Assembly (NCBI GenBank): GCA_002422425.1
Contig: DIVG01000060.1
Location: 35,349-99,348, forward strand
Direction of reading: 5' to 3'
Origin: Akkermansiaceae bacterium UBA6138
GTDB taxonomy: Bacteria > Verrucomicrobiota > Verrucomicrobiia > Verrucomicrobiales > DEV007
DNA: 64,000 nt
Shown here: one piece after another, positions 1 to 7,822 of the stretch
How positions within the stretch are numbered: position 1 is the stretch's first letter
Layout: each line of letters opens with the position of its first letter
Notes under the pieces: generated by a model
Databases searched by the model: none
What the model was told of the DNA's origin: nothing
Seen by the model: the letters and a program-made list of their open reading frames with translations, nothing else
Position numbers and translations under genes: made by a program

Positions 1-2
1 AG

Positions 3-62
3 GCGGAAAAGCTGACGAGCGTCGGCGAAGTGGTCGCCTACATCGAGTCTCAGGCGAAATAG
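3..62 (+). CDS. acpP: Acyl carrier protein, C-terminal end (partial)
   Basis: Only the last 19 codons are in the window. They read AEKLTSVGEVVAYIESQAK and end in TAG. The E-K-L-T-x-V-G-x-x-x-x-Y-I pattern is the final helix of acyl carrier protein, the carrier of growing acyl chains in fatty acid synthesis. A fatty-acid gene, accA, lies 1.6 kb downstream on the same strand, which agrees with this reading. The phosphopantetheine serine lies outside the window, so the identity rests on the tail alone. Confidence 0.75.
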   Translation, partial: AEKLTSVGEVVAYIESQAK

Positions 63-92
63 CCTCCTTCCCGTCTCCTTTTTCCGGGGAAG

Positions 93-119
93 GCGCCTTC
101 GCACGAGGGCGCTTTTTTT
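93..119 (+). terminator. Rho-independent terminator after acpP
   Basis: A 7-bp stem (GCGCCTT at 93-99 with AGGGCGC at 106-112, one G-T pair) closes a 6-nt loop and is followed by seven T at 113-119. It lies 31 nt after the acpP stop codon. Confidence 0.85.
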
Positions 120-260
120 GTGCCCGGAGGCCGCGTTAGAAAGGGAAAAAACATTCGAGTCGTTCCGTTTCGACGGGGACTGCGGGTCTTGAATCTCGCC
201 CGGATTCTCTAAGCATTGGATTTCCCGCCGGAAATCAGCTAGCTTTGAGGTTTTTTAATC

Positions 261-788
261 ATGGCCACTCTTTCATTCGACGACATTGCCTACGCGATGG
301 AGAACACCGTAGTCTTGCATGAGCCGGACCGCCTCATCGATACTTTCGGAACGACGAATTTCCAGTTTCATCTTCTTACCGAGCCGATGGATTCCGCCGG
401 TAAGGTCAGGGTGCGCGAGGGGCGTATGGAGGCGGAGCGTCCCCGCATTCTTAAACCGGAAGGCTATGAAGAGCTGCTTTTCGAGGGTTTCGGCGAGCAG
501 GCATCCGTCTTTGCCGAGTGGTTTCGCCGGAACGGGAACCTTCATTTTTTCAAGTACGGCTTCAACTTTGCAAAACGCGGCTTTACCGAGGAAATTGTGC
601 ATGAGTCGCTTGAAGCGGTGAGGGACCGCCTCCTCGAGGACATCCGTGTCAGCGGCAGCCCGTCCCGGGCGCTCATTTGCGGTATTGATGACTCGTGGGA
701 GGTTTCTCTTATCAAGTTTACCATGGAAATGATAGGGCGGTCGCTTCAGATTAACGCCTTTGATCTTAAGCGCCGCGGACTCCTCTGA
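261..788 (+). CDS. Conserved hypothetical protein, 175 aa
   Basis: This is a soluble, charged protein of 175 residues without signal peptide or membrane segment. I do not recognise a named domain. The N-terminal part alternates hydrophobic and acidic residues, and a predicted helical stretch at about 110-135 precedes a short C-terminal segment ending KRRGLL. It lies between acpP and a LysM protein on the same strand, 23 nt before the latter, so the two are probably co-transcribed with accA. Codon use resembles its neighbours, so it is probably a native gene. Function unknown. Confidence 0.7.
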   Translation: MATLSFDDIAYAMENTVVLHEPDRLIDTFGTTNFQFHLLTEPMDSAGKVRVREGRMEAERPRILKPEGYEELLFEGFGEQASVFAEWFRRNGNLHFFKYGFNFAKRGFTEEIVHESLEAVRDRLLEDIRVSGSPSRALICGIDDSWEVSLIKFTMEMIGRSLQINAFDLKRRGLL

Positions 789-811
789 GCGACGTTTTCC
801 CTTTTCAAAAA

Positions 812-1663
812 ATGGCCCGTATCAAGTTTCTCCTCGCTTTTTTTGCGATGCTGATCTGTGCGGGTGGGGTCGCGGGTGCCTATTTTTTCTGGAAGAAGTT
901 CGCTCAGCCCGAGCTTGCCGTGACCCGCCACATCTCGGGAGCGAGCGGCTCGACCTTTGTAAGGCCCGATCTCGGAAAGCGCCATTTCGATGATGCTGTT
1001 TCTCTGATCAGGGAGGGCGAGCTCGTCTCCGCCCGCGATCGGCTTCTTTACCTGATGGAGTATTTCCCCGAGTCAGGGACCTTCGAAGAGGCCCGTCGTG
1101 TCGTCGGAGAATTAAACATGGATCTTCTCGTTTCAAGGATCCCGCTCCCCGGCAAGATCGAGCACACCGTCAAGCGTGGCGAGGCGCTCGTGACAATTTC
1201 GAACCGGAATAAAACGACCATCGATTACATCATGCGGGCGAACGCCAAAACGTCCGAGTTCATTTTCCCCGACGAGGTTTTGACGGTGTACCCGCTGGAG
1301 TTTTCGGTGCGCATCAGTCTTGGCGGGGGCACTCTCACGGTCATGGACGGAGAAAAGCTCTTCAAGGAATACCGTGTCGTCGATCGCAACCTGCCCTCCG
1401 ACCTGCGGGCGCCGGTATCCACCACCGTCAGCGAAAAAGTAGCGTGGGACGGGAACCGGCCCATCAACTTCACTGACAGGAACTACATGAATTGCAGCAA
1501 ATGGCTCCGGACCGGGAGAATCGGGCTCTTCATTCGCCACGCCGATTCCGGGGGAGGTGGATTCGCCGAGTCCCGTCCTTTCGGGATCATGCTCGAAAAA
1601 GCGGATCTTGAAGAACTTTTTACCATCCTCAGGGTCGGCTCAAGGGTTGACCTCGTGAAGTAG
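812..1663 (+). CDS. Membrane-anchored LysM protein with degenerate L,D-transpeptidase (YkuD) domain
   Basis: The N-terminus has one hydrophobic segment (about residues 5-27), which makes this a membrane-anchored or secreted envelope protein. A LysM peptidoglycan-binding module covers about 117-162 (HTVKRGEALVTISNRNK start). The C-terminal part has the layout of a YkuD L,D-transpeptidase: a start of domain near 165, a conserved-looking H near 242 (IRHAD), and the closing pattern D-L-E-E-L-F...G-S-R-V. The catalytic S-x-G-C-x-R motif is replaced by SRPFGIML at 254-261, with no cysteine, so classical transpeptidase chemistry is unlikely. It probably binds peptidoglycan without cross-linking it. 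It is followed immediately by accA. Confidence 0.7.
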   Translation: MARIKFLLAFFAMLICAGGVAGAYFFWKKFAQPELAVTRHISGASGSTFVRPDLGKRHFDDAVSLIREGELVSARDRLLYLMEYFPESGTFEEARRVVGELNMDLLVSRIPLPGKIEHTVKRGEALVTISNRNKTTIDYIMRANAKTSEFIFPDEVLTVYPLEFSVRISLGGGTLTVMDGEKLFKEYRVVDRNLPSDLRAPVSTTVSEKVAWDGNRPINFTDRNYMNCSKWLRTGRIGLFIRHADSGGGGFAESRPFGIMLEKADLEELFTILRVGSRVDLVK

Positions 1664-1697
1664 CGTGCGAACAAGTATCAGTTATCTCTCTCGAACT

Positions 1698-2675
1698 ATG
1701 ATCATGATCACCGAGCCTCTCGAATTCGAAAAACCCATCGTGAACCTCGAGCGCCAGCTGGCCGAGTTGCGGGACCGGGCCGCCGACAGCGACATCGATA
1801 TGTCGAGTGAGATGAAGCGGATCGAGGACAAACTCACGAGGATGAAGGGCGAAGTCTACCGCAACCTCTCTCCGTGGCAGCGGGTCCAGATTGCCCGGCA
1901 CACCCGGCGGCCCTTCATGCTCGATTACGTGGAGCATTCTTTCGACGATTTTCTTGAACTTCACGGCGACCGCCACATTGGCGAAGACGAGGCGATGCCG
2001 GGGGGCTTTGCCCGTATCGAAGGACGGCGTGTTGTTGTCATCGGCCATCAGAAAGGACGTGATACCAAGGAAAATCTTCGTCGCAACTTCGGCAGCGCCA
2101 ACCCCGAGGGTTATCGCAAGGCGCTCCGGCTCATGAAAATGGCTGAAAAATTCGGGCTTCCTATCGTGACGCTTATCGATACCCCCGGGGCTTACCCGGG
2201 AATCGGTTCGGAAGAGCGCAACATCGCCGAGGCGATCGCCTTCAATCTTCGCGAAATGATGATGCTGCGGGTTCCTGTTGTTGCCGTCGTCATCGGCGAG
2301 GGCGGTTCGGGCGGCGCTCTCGGGATCGGAGTCGCCGACAGGGTTCTCATGATGGAGAACTCCTACTACTCCGTCATCAGCCCGGAGGGGTGTGCTGCCA
2401 TTCTCTGGAAAGACCGCAAGTATGCGACCGAGGCGGCCACTGCCCTGAAGCTCAGTGCCGCCGACCTCATGGATCTCGGCATTATCGACGAAGTCATCCC
2501 CGAACCCATGGGCGGAGCCCACCATGATCACGTCGCCGCCGCCAACAATCTCAAGAAGCAGGTTATCCGACAGCTCAACGAGCTCGCGACGATCGCACCG
2601 GATATTCTTCTTGAGCAGCGTTATCGGAAATTCCGCAGTTTCGGTGAGTTTCGGGAGCGCGGGCGGAAGGTCTGA
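1698..2675 (+). CDS. accA: Acetyl-CoA carboxylase carboxyltransferase, alpha subunit
   Basis: This is the alpha subunit of the carboxyltransferase that moves the carboxyl group from carboxybiotin to acetyl-CoA, giving malonyl-CoA for fatty acid synthesis in the cytoplasm. It is collinear with E. coli AccA over its whole length (325 aa against 319). It carries the family blocks GHQKGRDTKENLRRNFG, IDTPGAYPGIGSEERN, GEGGSGGALGIGVADRV and YSVISPEGCAAILWK. I chose the ATG at 1698 because EPLEFEKPIVNLE then aligns with the family start; the frame is open further upstream from GTG 1665. It follows the LysM gene by 34 nt. Confidence 0.96.
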   Translation: MIMITEPLEFEKPIVNLERQLAELRDRAADSDIDMSSEMKRIEDKLTRMKGEVYRNLSPWQRVQIARHTRRPFMLDYVEHSFDDFLELHGDRHIGEDEAMPGGFARIEGRRVVVIGHQKGRDTKENLRRNFGSANPEGYRKALRLMKMAEKFGLPIVTLIDTPGAYPGIGSEERNIAEAIAFNLREMMMLRVPVVAVVIGEGGSGGALGIGVADRVLMMENSYYSVISPEGCAAILWKDRKYATEAATALKLSAADLMDLGIIDEVIPEPMGGAHHDHVAAANNLKKQVIRQLNELATIAPDILLEQRYRKFRSFGEFRERGRKV

Positions 2676-2763
2676 CGCCCATCAATGCGGACCGATTTGT
2701 GGATTGATCCTCGGCGTGGTTTAGGTTATCCTGCCGGGGTGTTAGTTAACCCCAACCAGACTT

Positions 2764-3234
2764 ATGCGAAAAACTATTCTCCTTGCCCCTCTTTTCGGCC
2801 TCCTCGCGCCGGCGTTCACCGCCTCGGCTCAGGACAAGGTCGATTTCCAGACTCAGGTGTATCCCCTCATTAAAGCGAGTTGCGTGCAGTGCCACCGTCC
2901 CGAACACGAGAACCCCGAGCGTCCCGGACGAATGATCAAGCCCAAGGGCGGATACGTCTTCACCAACGCCGAGGCTCTCCTTGCCGCTGAAGGCGAAGGG
3001 GGAACGAAGTTCATCGTTCCCGGCAAGCCCGACGAGAGCCGCATCATTCAGGTGGTGAAGCTGCCGATCGACGACGAATATCACTACCCGCCGGAAGGCA
3101 AGGCTCCCCAGTGGACCAAAGCCGACATCGAGCTGGTCTCCAAGTGGATCGCCGACGGGGCCGACTTCGGTGCTTGGAAAGAGGACGACAAGCCGCTTGA
3201 GTATCCGGTCTGGGACGGAAAAGAGAAGGAGTGA
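2764..3234 (+). CDS. Secreted planctomycete-type cytochrome c, single heme
   Basis: A signal peptide (about residues 1-22, cleavage after ASA) precedes a cytochrome c domain with one CVQCH heme motif (C40, C43, H44). The GGYVFTNAEALLA and VPGKPDESRIIQVVKLP segments and the late W-I-x-D-G-A motif are typical of the planctomycete cytochrome C (PSCyt1) family common in Planctomycetes and Verrucomicrobia. It should be an exported electron-transfer or heme-sensing protein. It stands alone, with no reductase nearby, and is followed by a terminator. Confidence 0.85.
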   Translation: MRKTILLAPLFGLLAPAFTASAQDKVDFQTQVYPLIKASCVQCHRPEHENPERPGRMIKPKGGYVFTNAEALLAAEGEGGTKFIVPGKPDESRIIQVVKLPIDDEYHYPPEGKAPQWTKADIELVSKWIADGADFGAWKEDDKPLEYPVWDGKEKE

Positions 3235-3263
3235 TCCTTTCGTTTTTCCGAAACGACAAATTT

Positions 3264-3297
3264 AGAAAAGCCGGGGCGCGAGCTCCGGCTTTTTTTA
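3264..3297 (+). terminator. Rho-independent terminator after the cytochrome c gene
   Basis: A stem AGCCGG (3269-3274) pairs with CCGGCT (3285-3290), extended by inner G-C and G-T pairs, and is followed by a T run at 3291-3296. It lies 30 nt after the stop codon. Confidence 0.85.
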
Positions 3298-3432
3298 TTT
3301 TCTCGTCTACGGGGCCAGCTTCCCGGCGAGGGGCGAGAACCCGCGAAGCGGGTAGACGGAGTCAATCGAGGGGCGAGGGGCGGCTGAGCCGTTTAGGGGA
3401 AATCGGTGAGATCGGGGATTCTCCGGTCTACG

Positions 3433-3464
3433 CCTGAAAACCTCAATTCCTGAAAACCTGAATC
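3433..3464. repeat. Two-copy 16-bp direct repeat
   Basis: CCTGAAAACCT occurs at 3433-3443 and 3449-3459, with 16-bp spacing. It lies just beyond the 3' end of the minus-strand dehydrogenase gene, in a 170-bp gap that otherwise holds a small hairpin (CCCGC-gaa-GCGGG) and no gene. Confidence 0.6.
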
Positions 3465-3466
3465 GC

Positions 3467-4678
3467 TCACGGCAGCGGGTCGGCGTCGATGACCTGCCAG
3501 GGGAGGCCCCAGGCATTGAGGTCGGCCATGTAGGGATCGGGATCGAGCTCCTCGACGTTCCAGACTCCCGGCTTGAGCCATGCACCGGAGAGGAGCTGGC
3601 GGCCGCCGATCATGGCGGGGACGCCGGCGGTGTAGCTGATGGCCTGGCTCTTGACCTCGGCATAGCACTCCTGATGATCGCAGACGTTGTAGATGAACTT
3701 TGTCGCGGTCTCTCCGGTGCTCTTGAGTTTGCCGGTGATGAGACAGCCGATGCAGGTCTTGCCTTTGGTGAGGGGGCCGAGCGAGGCGGGGTCGGGAAGG
3801 ATGGCTTTGAGGAACTGGATCGGGATGATCTGTTTGCCCTCGTAATCGATGGGCTCGATCGAGGTCATGCCGATATTTTCAAGCACGGTGAGGTGTTTGA
3901 TGTAGTTGTCGGAAAAGGTCATCCAGAAGCGGATGCGCTTCAGCCCTGAAAGGTTCTGCGCGAGGCTCTCAAGTTCCTCGTGAAAGAGGAGGTAGATCTT
4001 TTTGGTGCCGACGTGCTCGTCGGGAAAGGCATAGTCGAGGCCGATCTCGAGGGGTTTGGTTTCTATCCACGCGCCGTTTTCCCAGTAGCGTCCGTTCGCG
4101 GTGATCTCCCGCAGATTGATCTCGGGATTGAAATTGGTGGCAAAGGGGAGGCCGTGGTTACCGGCATTGGCGTCGAGGATGTCGACGGTCTCAATCTCGT
4201 CGAAGTAATGCTTCAGCGCGTAGGCGCAGTAGGCGTTGGTCACCCCCGGATCGAAGCCCGATCCGAGGATGGCGGTGAGACCGGCCTTTTCAAATTTCTC
4301 CCGGTAGGCCCACTGCCATTTGTATTCGAACTTGGCGGTATCCTGCGGTTCGTAGTTGGCGGTGTCGAGGTAGTGGACCCCGGCCTCGAGACAGGCGTCC
4401 ATGAGGGTGAGGTCCTGATAGGGCAGGGCGATGTTGAGCAGGATGGTCGGCTTCACTTCTTTCAAAAAGGCGACGACTTCGGCAACGTTGTCGGCGTCGA
4501 GCTTCGCGGTTTTAATCGTCACGCCGGTGGCCGTTTTGATGTCGGCGGCGATGGCGTCGCATTTTTCCAGAGTACGGCTCGCGAGCCAGATTTCCCCGAA
4601 TGTTCCGGCGTCCTGAGCGCACTTGTGCGCGACGACGTTGCCGACTCCCCCTGCTCCGATGATGACCGTTTTGTGCAT
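3467..4678 (-). CDS. Carboxynorspermidine dehydrogenase (saccharopine dehydrogenase family)
   Basis: The enzyme reductively condenses aspartate semialdehyde with a diamine to give carboxynorspermidine or carboxyspermidine, the alternative route to spermidine-type polyamines. The N-terminus has a Rossmann dinucleotide-binding motif (IIGAGGVGNVVAHKCAQ). Family blocks follow: GVHYLDTANYEPQ, ILGSGFDPGVTNAY, DANAGNHGLPFATNFNPE, LPDPASLGPLTKGKTCIG, and AISYTAGVPA near the C-terminus. These match the Vibrio carboxynorspermidine dehydrogenase better than lysine-pathway saccharopine dehydrogenases. I chose the ATG at 4678 because it places the Rossmann glycines near the start (403 aa). It is 77 nt downstream of gdhA. 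The partner decarboxylase (nspC) is not in the window. Confidence 0.88.
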   Translation of the reverse strand: MHKTVIIGAGGVGNVVAHKCAQDAGTFGEIWLASRTLEKCDAIAADIKTATGVTIKTAKLDADNVAEVVAFLKEVKPTILLNIALPYQDLTLMDACLEAGVHYLDTANYEPQDTAKFEYKWQWAYREKFEKAGLTAILGSGFDPGVTNAYCAYALKHYFDEIETVDILDANAGNHGLPFATNFNPEINLREITANGRYWENGAWIETKPLEIGLDYAFPDEHVGTKKIYLLFHEELESLAQNLSGLKRIRFWMTFSDNYIKHLTVLENIGMTSIEPIDYEGKQIIPIQFLKAILPDPASLGPLTKGKTCIGCLITGKLKSTGETATKFIYNVCDHQECYAEVKSQAISYTAGVPAMIGGRQLLSGAWLKPGVWNVEELDPDPYMADLNAWGLPWQVIDADPLP

Positions 4679-4755
4679 GAATTTTTGGAAAGGGTACGCT
4701 CCGATCGGCAGGGGGAATGTCAAAGCAATTTCTCCTTTCAGGCGGCCTTGTCACA

Positions 4756-6105
4756 TCAGACGGCCCCGTAAGCGAGCATGGCCTCGGCCACTTTTTTGAA
4801 TCCGGCAATGTTGGACCCGTTCACGTAATCGACCCGACCGGCGCTGGTGGCACCGGACTCGACACAGCGGGTGTGAATGTCGCGCATGATCTGCTGGAGG
4901 CGCCGATCGACTTCCTCGCGATCCCAGCTGATGCGCATGGCGTTCTGGCTCTGCTCGAGCCCGCTCACGGAGACGCCGCCGGCGTTGGAGGCTTTGCCCG
5001 GGGCGTGGAGGACGCCGTGCTCGCGGAAGTATTCGGAAGCCTCGAGGTTGGTGGGCATGTTCGCCCCTTCGCAGACGGCGACGGCCCCGTTGGCGGTGAG
5101 GGCGACGGCGTCTTCGAGTTCGATCTCGTTCTGCGTCGCGCAGGGCATCGCGATGTCGCAGGGAATGGCCCAGGGGCGGGCGCGGGAATGGTAGGTGACG
5201 CCGCGACTTTGAAAGGTGGAGAGGGAGCCGCGTTCGACTTCCTTGAGCTGATGGATCTCGTTCCACTGCTCAAGGTGGAGTCCGTCGGGGATGTGGATGA
5301 AACCGCCGGAGTCGCTCAGGGTGACGACTTTAGCCCCCTTTTCGATAAGCTTCGCGGCGGCGTAGAGGGCGACATTGCCAGCCCCGCTCACCGCGACACG
5401 TTTACCGGCGAGGATCTCGTTGTGCTGGTGGAGCATGTGCTCGCAGAAGTAGACGCAACCCCAGCCGGTGGCCTCGGTCCGTACGACGCTGCCGCCGTAG
5501 GCGAGGCCTTTTCCTGTGAGGACTCCGCTCCAGCGATTCTCAAGGCGCATGTATTGACCGAAAAGGTAGCTGATCTCGCGGGCCCCGACCCCGATGTCAC
5601 CGGCGGGGACGTCGACGTCTTCGCCGATGTGACGGTGGAGTTCGGTCATCATGGACTGGCAGAAGCGCATCACTTCGCGGTCGCTTTTGCCCTTGGGATT
5701 AAAATTCGAGCCGCCTTTGGCCCCGCCCATGGGTAGCCCGGTGAGACTGTTTTTGAAGATCTGCTCAAATCCGAGGAATTTGAGGATGCTCTGGGTGACG
5801 GAGGGATGAAAGCGCAGCCCACCCTTGTAAGGCCCGAGGGCATGATTGAACTGCACCCGCCAGGCGCGGTTGGCGCGGATCTCGCCCGAGTCGGTCTCCC
5901 AAGTTACGCGAAAAGTGATGAGGCGGTCGGGTTCGGTGAGGCGCTCGAGGATCTGGGCGCGGCGACAGGCGTCGTGCTGGAGATACCAGGGCATCACCGA
6001 AGCGGCGACTTCGGCGACGGCCTGATGAAATTCGGTCTCGTAGGGGTTCCGTTTTTTAAGACCTTTCATGAAGGCCCTGAGTTCCTTTTGTTCGGCGTCG
6101 GTCAT
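4756..6105 (-). CDS. gdhA: Glutamate dehydrogenase, NADP-type
   Basis: It converts 2-oxoglutarate and ammonium to glutamate using NAD(P)H. The protein is collinear with E. coli GdhA (449 aa against 447) and has the substrate-binding blocks NRAWRVQFNHALGPYKGGLR and LPMGGAKGGSNFNPKGKSD with the catalytic lysine, followed by DVPAGDIGVGAREI. A nucleotide-binding fold with the GAGNVA motif follows. The frame is open upstream to 6153, but the ATG at 6105 (MTDAEQKEL) gives the family-length N-terminus. It sits 28 nt after the YwaF-like gene on the same strand and may share its transcript. Confidence 0.96.
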   Translation of the reverse strand: MTDAEQKELRAFMKGLKKRNPYETEFHQAVAEVAASVMPWYLQHDACRRAQILERLTEPDRLITFRVTWETDSGEIRANRAWRVQFNHALGPYKGGLRFHPSVTQSILKFLGFEQIFKNSLTGLPMGGAKGGSNFNPKGKSDREVMRFCQSMMTELHRHIGEDVDVPAGDIGVGAREISYLFGQYMRLENRWSGVLTGKGLAYGGSVVRTEATGWGCVYFCEHMLHQHNEILAGKRVAVSGAGNVALYAAAKLIEKGAKVVTLSDSGGFIHIPDGLHLEQWNEIHQLKEVERGSLSTFQSRGVTYHSRARPWAIPCDIAMPCATQNEIELEDAVALTANGAVAVCEGANMPTNLEASEYFREHGVLHAPGKASNAGGVSVSGLEQSQNAMRISWDREEVDRRLQQIMRDIHTRCVESGATSAGRVDYVNGSNIAGFKKVAEAMLAYGAV

Positions 6106-6133
6106 GGAGCGATGAGATGGGGGAAAAGCTAGC

Positions 6134-6853
6134 TCAGTTCGGCCGATTTGCACCCGGGCGTGTCCACGGAATCATGAGCAGAGTAAAAAGTCCCGCGCCG
6201 ATCAGAATCATCCAGAAGAGGCGGAGCGGGTAGGGGCCGAGAAACTCGAGGAGGTTCGGCTGGGAAGGCACGTCGGGTCCGACGAAACCGTAGTTCCATC
6301 CGGTGAGGAAATTGAGCGATGCGAGCAAGCCGGTGTAGATCAGGGTGATACAGACGGATTTTCTCCAATCCGTCCAGTCGGGGCGGAAGCGATCGACGAA
6401 GAGCACCCAGGCGAGCGCGATCAGGATGAAAAGGTGGTAACTCCAGAAAACCCAGAACCAGGCGTGAGCGGGCCCGACATAAAGTGAGGGCGTGAGGTAG
6501 GCCCAGGTCGAGAGGGCGAGGGTCCAGAAATAAAGCACTCCCTGGGCGTTGCGGTGGCGGGTCGCGACGGCCCAGGCGGCGATGAGGGTGGCGAGATTGC
6601 AGTATTGGAGTGGCAGGGAATCGCTCCAAGTGAAGTCGCCGGGGACGATCCCGATGCCGGTGCCGAGGAAGGCGGCGACAAGACAGCCGATCACGAGAAA
6701 GACCCGCATCCGGCGAAGGGCGCTCCCCTTAGAGCGAACCAGTCTCGACCGGGCGACGAGAACAAAAGCGACGGTGATGAGGGCGCTGCCGAAGAGGCAG
6801 AGGAAGTGGACGAGCGATCCCTGGGTGAAGGTCTCGGGATCGATCCGGTTCAT
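6134..6853 (-). CDS. YwaF/TIGR02206-like integral membrane protein
   Basis: The protein has 239 residues with about six or seven hydrophobic segments. It has the family pattern LPLQYCNLATLIAAWA after the third segment, and conserved aromatic and histidine residues in the later ones (FWSYHLFIL). This is the TIGR02206/YwaF group of small multi-pass proteins of unknown function. It follows the AraC regulator by 31 nt and precedes gdhA by 28 nt on the same strand, so it is probably part of that operon. Confidence 0.72.
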   Translation of the reverse strand: MNRIDPETFTQGSLVHFLCLFGSALITVAFVLVARSRLVRSKGSALRRMRVFLVIGCLVAAFLGTGIGIVPGDFTWSDSLPLQYCNLATLIAAWAVATRHRNAQGVLYFWTLALSTWAYLTPSLYVGPAHAWFWVFWSYHLFILIALAWVLFVDRFRPDWTDWRKSVCITLIYTGLLASLNFLTGWNYGFVGPDVPSQPNLLEFLGPYPLRLFWMILIGAGLFTLLMIPWTRPGANRPN

Positions 6854-6884
6854 GCGGAGGGTGAGGGGGCGAATACAATCCCGC

Positions 6885-7709
6885 TCAGTAGAGTTGACCT
6901 TTGCGGTAGGCGGCGGGGGAGACGCCGCGATGCTGTTTGAGCATGCGGCTGAAGTAATAGCGGTTCGGGAAACCGCAGTTTTCCGCGACTTGCTCGATGG
7001 ATTGCTCGGTGTGGCGAAGGAGGTGGCAGGCGCGGTCGAGCCGGTAGCTGAGGAGCACGCTCATCGGTGCCATACGGACCTGAGCGCGAAAAAGGTGATT
7101 GAGATTTCGCACGCTGACCCCGGCGGCGCGGGCGGCATCATCGGCGGTAATGCGGCGGGCGAGGTGGCCATGGAGGAATTCCATCGCCTTGCTTACCCGA
7201 TGGTCGAGCTTCTGGTCGGTCCAGGCACCAGCGGGAAGTTTGGTGAGGGCATGGAGGACGAGGGCGGCGGATTCCCAGTTGTGGGGTTCCCCTTTGGCGC
7301 TGGAGAGAGAGTCGAGGAAACCGGCAGCGATGTCATCGACGGGTGAGGAGAAAACGCCGGGGACGGAAAGCAGGTCGGAGCGTCCGAGGATGAAGTGAAC
7401 GTACCACTTGGAAAAGGGCTCCGGATTGTGAGAGCTGAAAGCGGTGCGCGGGGAGATGAGATAGAGATTTCCGGGCAGGAGAGTGGTGTCGTGATTGTTA
7501 AAACGAACCACCGCCCTTCCCTCGACGGGGCAATAGAGTCGCCAGTAGGGGTCGATCAGGTTGTGCAGGTTCCAGCGGCGAAGCCGGATTTTCCGTGTCG
7601 CGAGGATTTCGAGCGACATACCCGGCAGCATGACCTCACGTTCGCCTTCCACTTCGTGGGGTGATCCATCGGGGACAAGGCTGAAGAAAGCGTCTTTTTT
7701 TGTGCTCAT
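6885..7709 (-). CDS. AraC-family transcriptional regulator
   Basis: The protein is 274 aa from the ATG at 7709. An N-terminal cupin-like sensing domain (about 25-150; RRWNLHNLIDPYWRLY, LLPGNLYLISP) is followed by a C-terminal pair of helix-turn-helix motifs (about 175-270; ITADDAARAAGVSVRNLNHLFRAQ and SIEQVAENCGFPNRYYFSRMLKQHRGVSP). This is the standard sugar-sensor AraC/XylS layout; the ligand is unknown. The longer open frame up to 8078 runs through the antisense of the penicillin-binding protein gene and is rejected as a start. It is first in a minus-strand run with the YwaF-like gene, gdhA and the dehydrogenase. Confidence 0.88.
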   Translation of the reverse strand: MSTKKDAFFSLVPDGSPHEVEGEREVMLPGMSLEILATRKIRLRRWNLHNLIDPYWRLYCPVEGRAVVRFNNHDTTLLPGNLYLISPRTAFSSHNPEPFSKWYVHFILGRSDLLSVPGVFSSPVDDIAAGFLDSLSSAKGEPHNWESAALVLHALTKLPAGAWTDQKLDHRVSKAMEFLHGHLARRITADDAARAAGVSVRNLNHLFRAQVRMAPMSVLLSYRLDRACHLLRHTEQSIEQVAENCGFPNRYYFSRMLKQHRGVSPAAYRKGQLY

Positions 7710-7822
7710 TCCGGCATCGAGCGTAAAATGGCACAAAACGAAGAACCCGTCGATCCGAAAATTCGGAGTGACTGAGGCAATTGTTTCGTAATTGGACACA
7801 TAAATAAAGTGCCATGAGAGAT

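Noticed and set aside
3980..5736. Long plus-strand open frames opposite gdhA and the dehydrogenase (up to 339 codons)
   Set aside because: They are shadows of GC-rich coding sequence on the other strand; the minus-strand proteins are clear family members.
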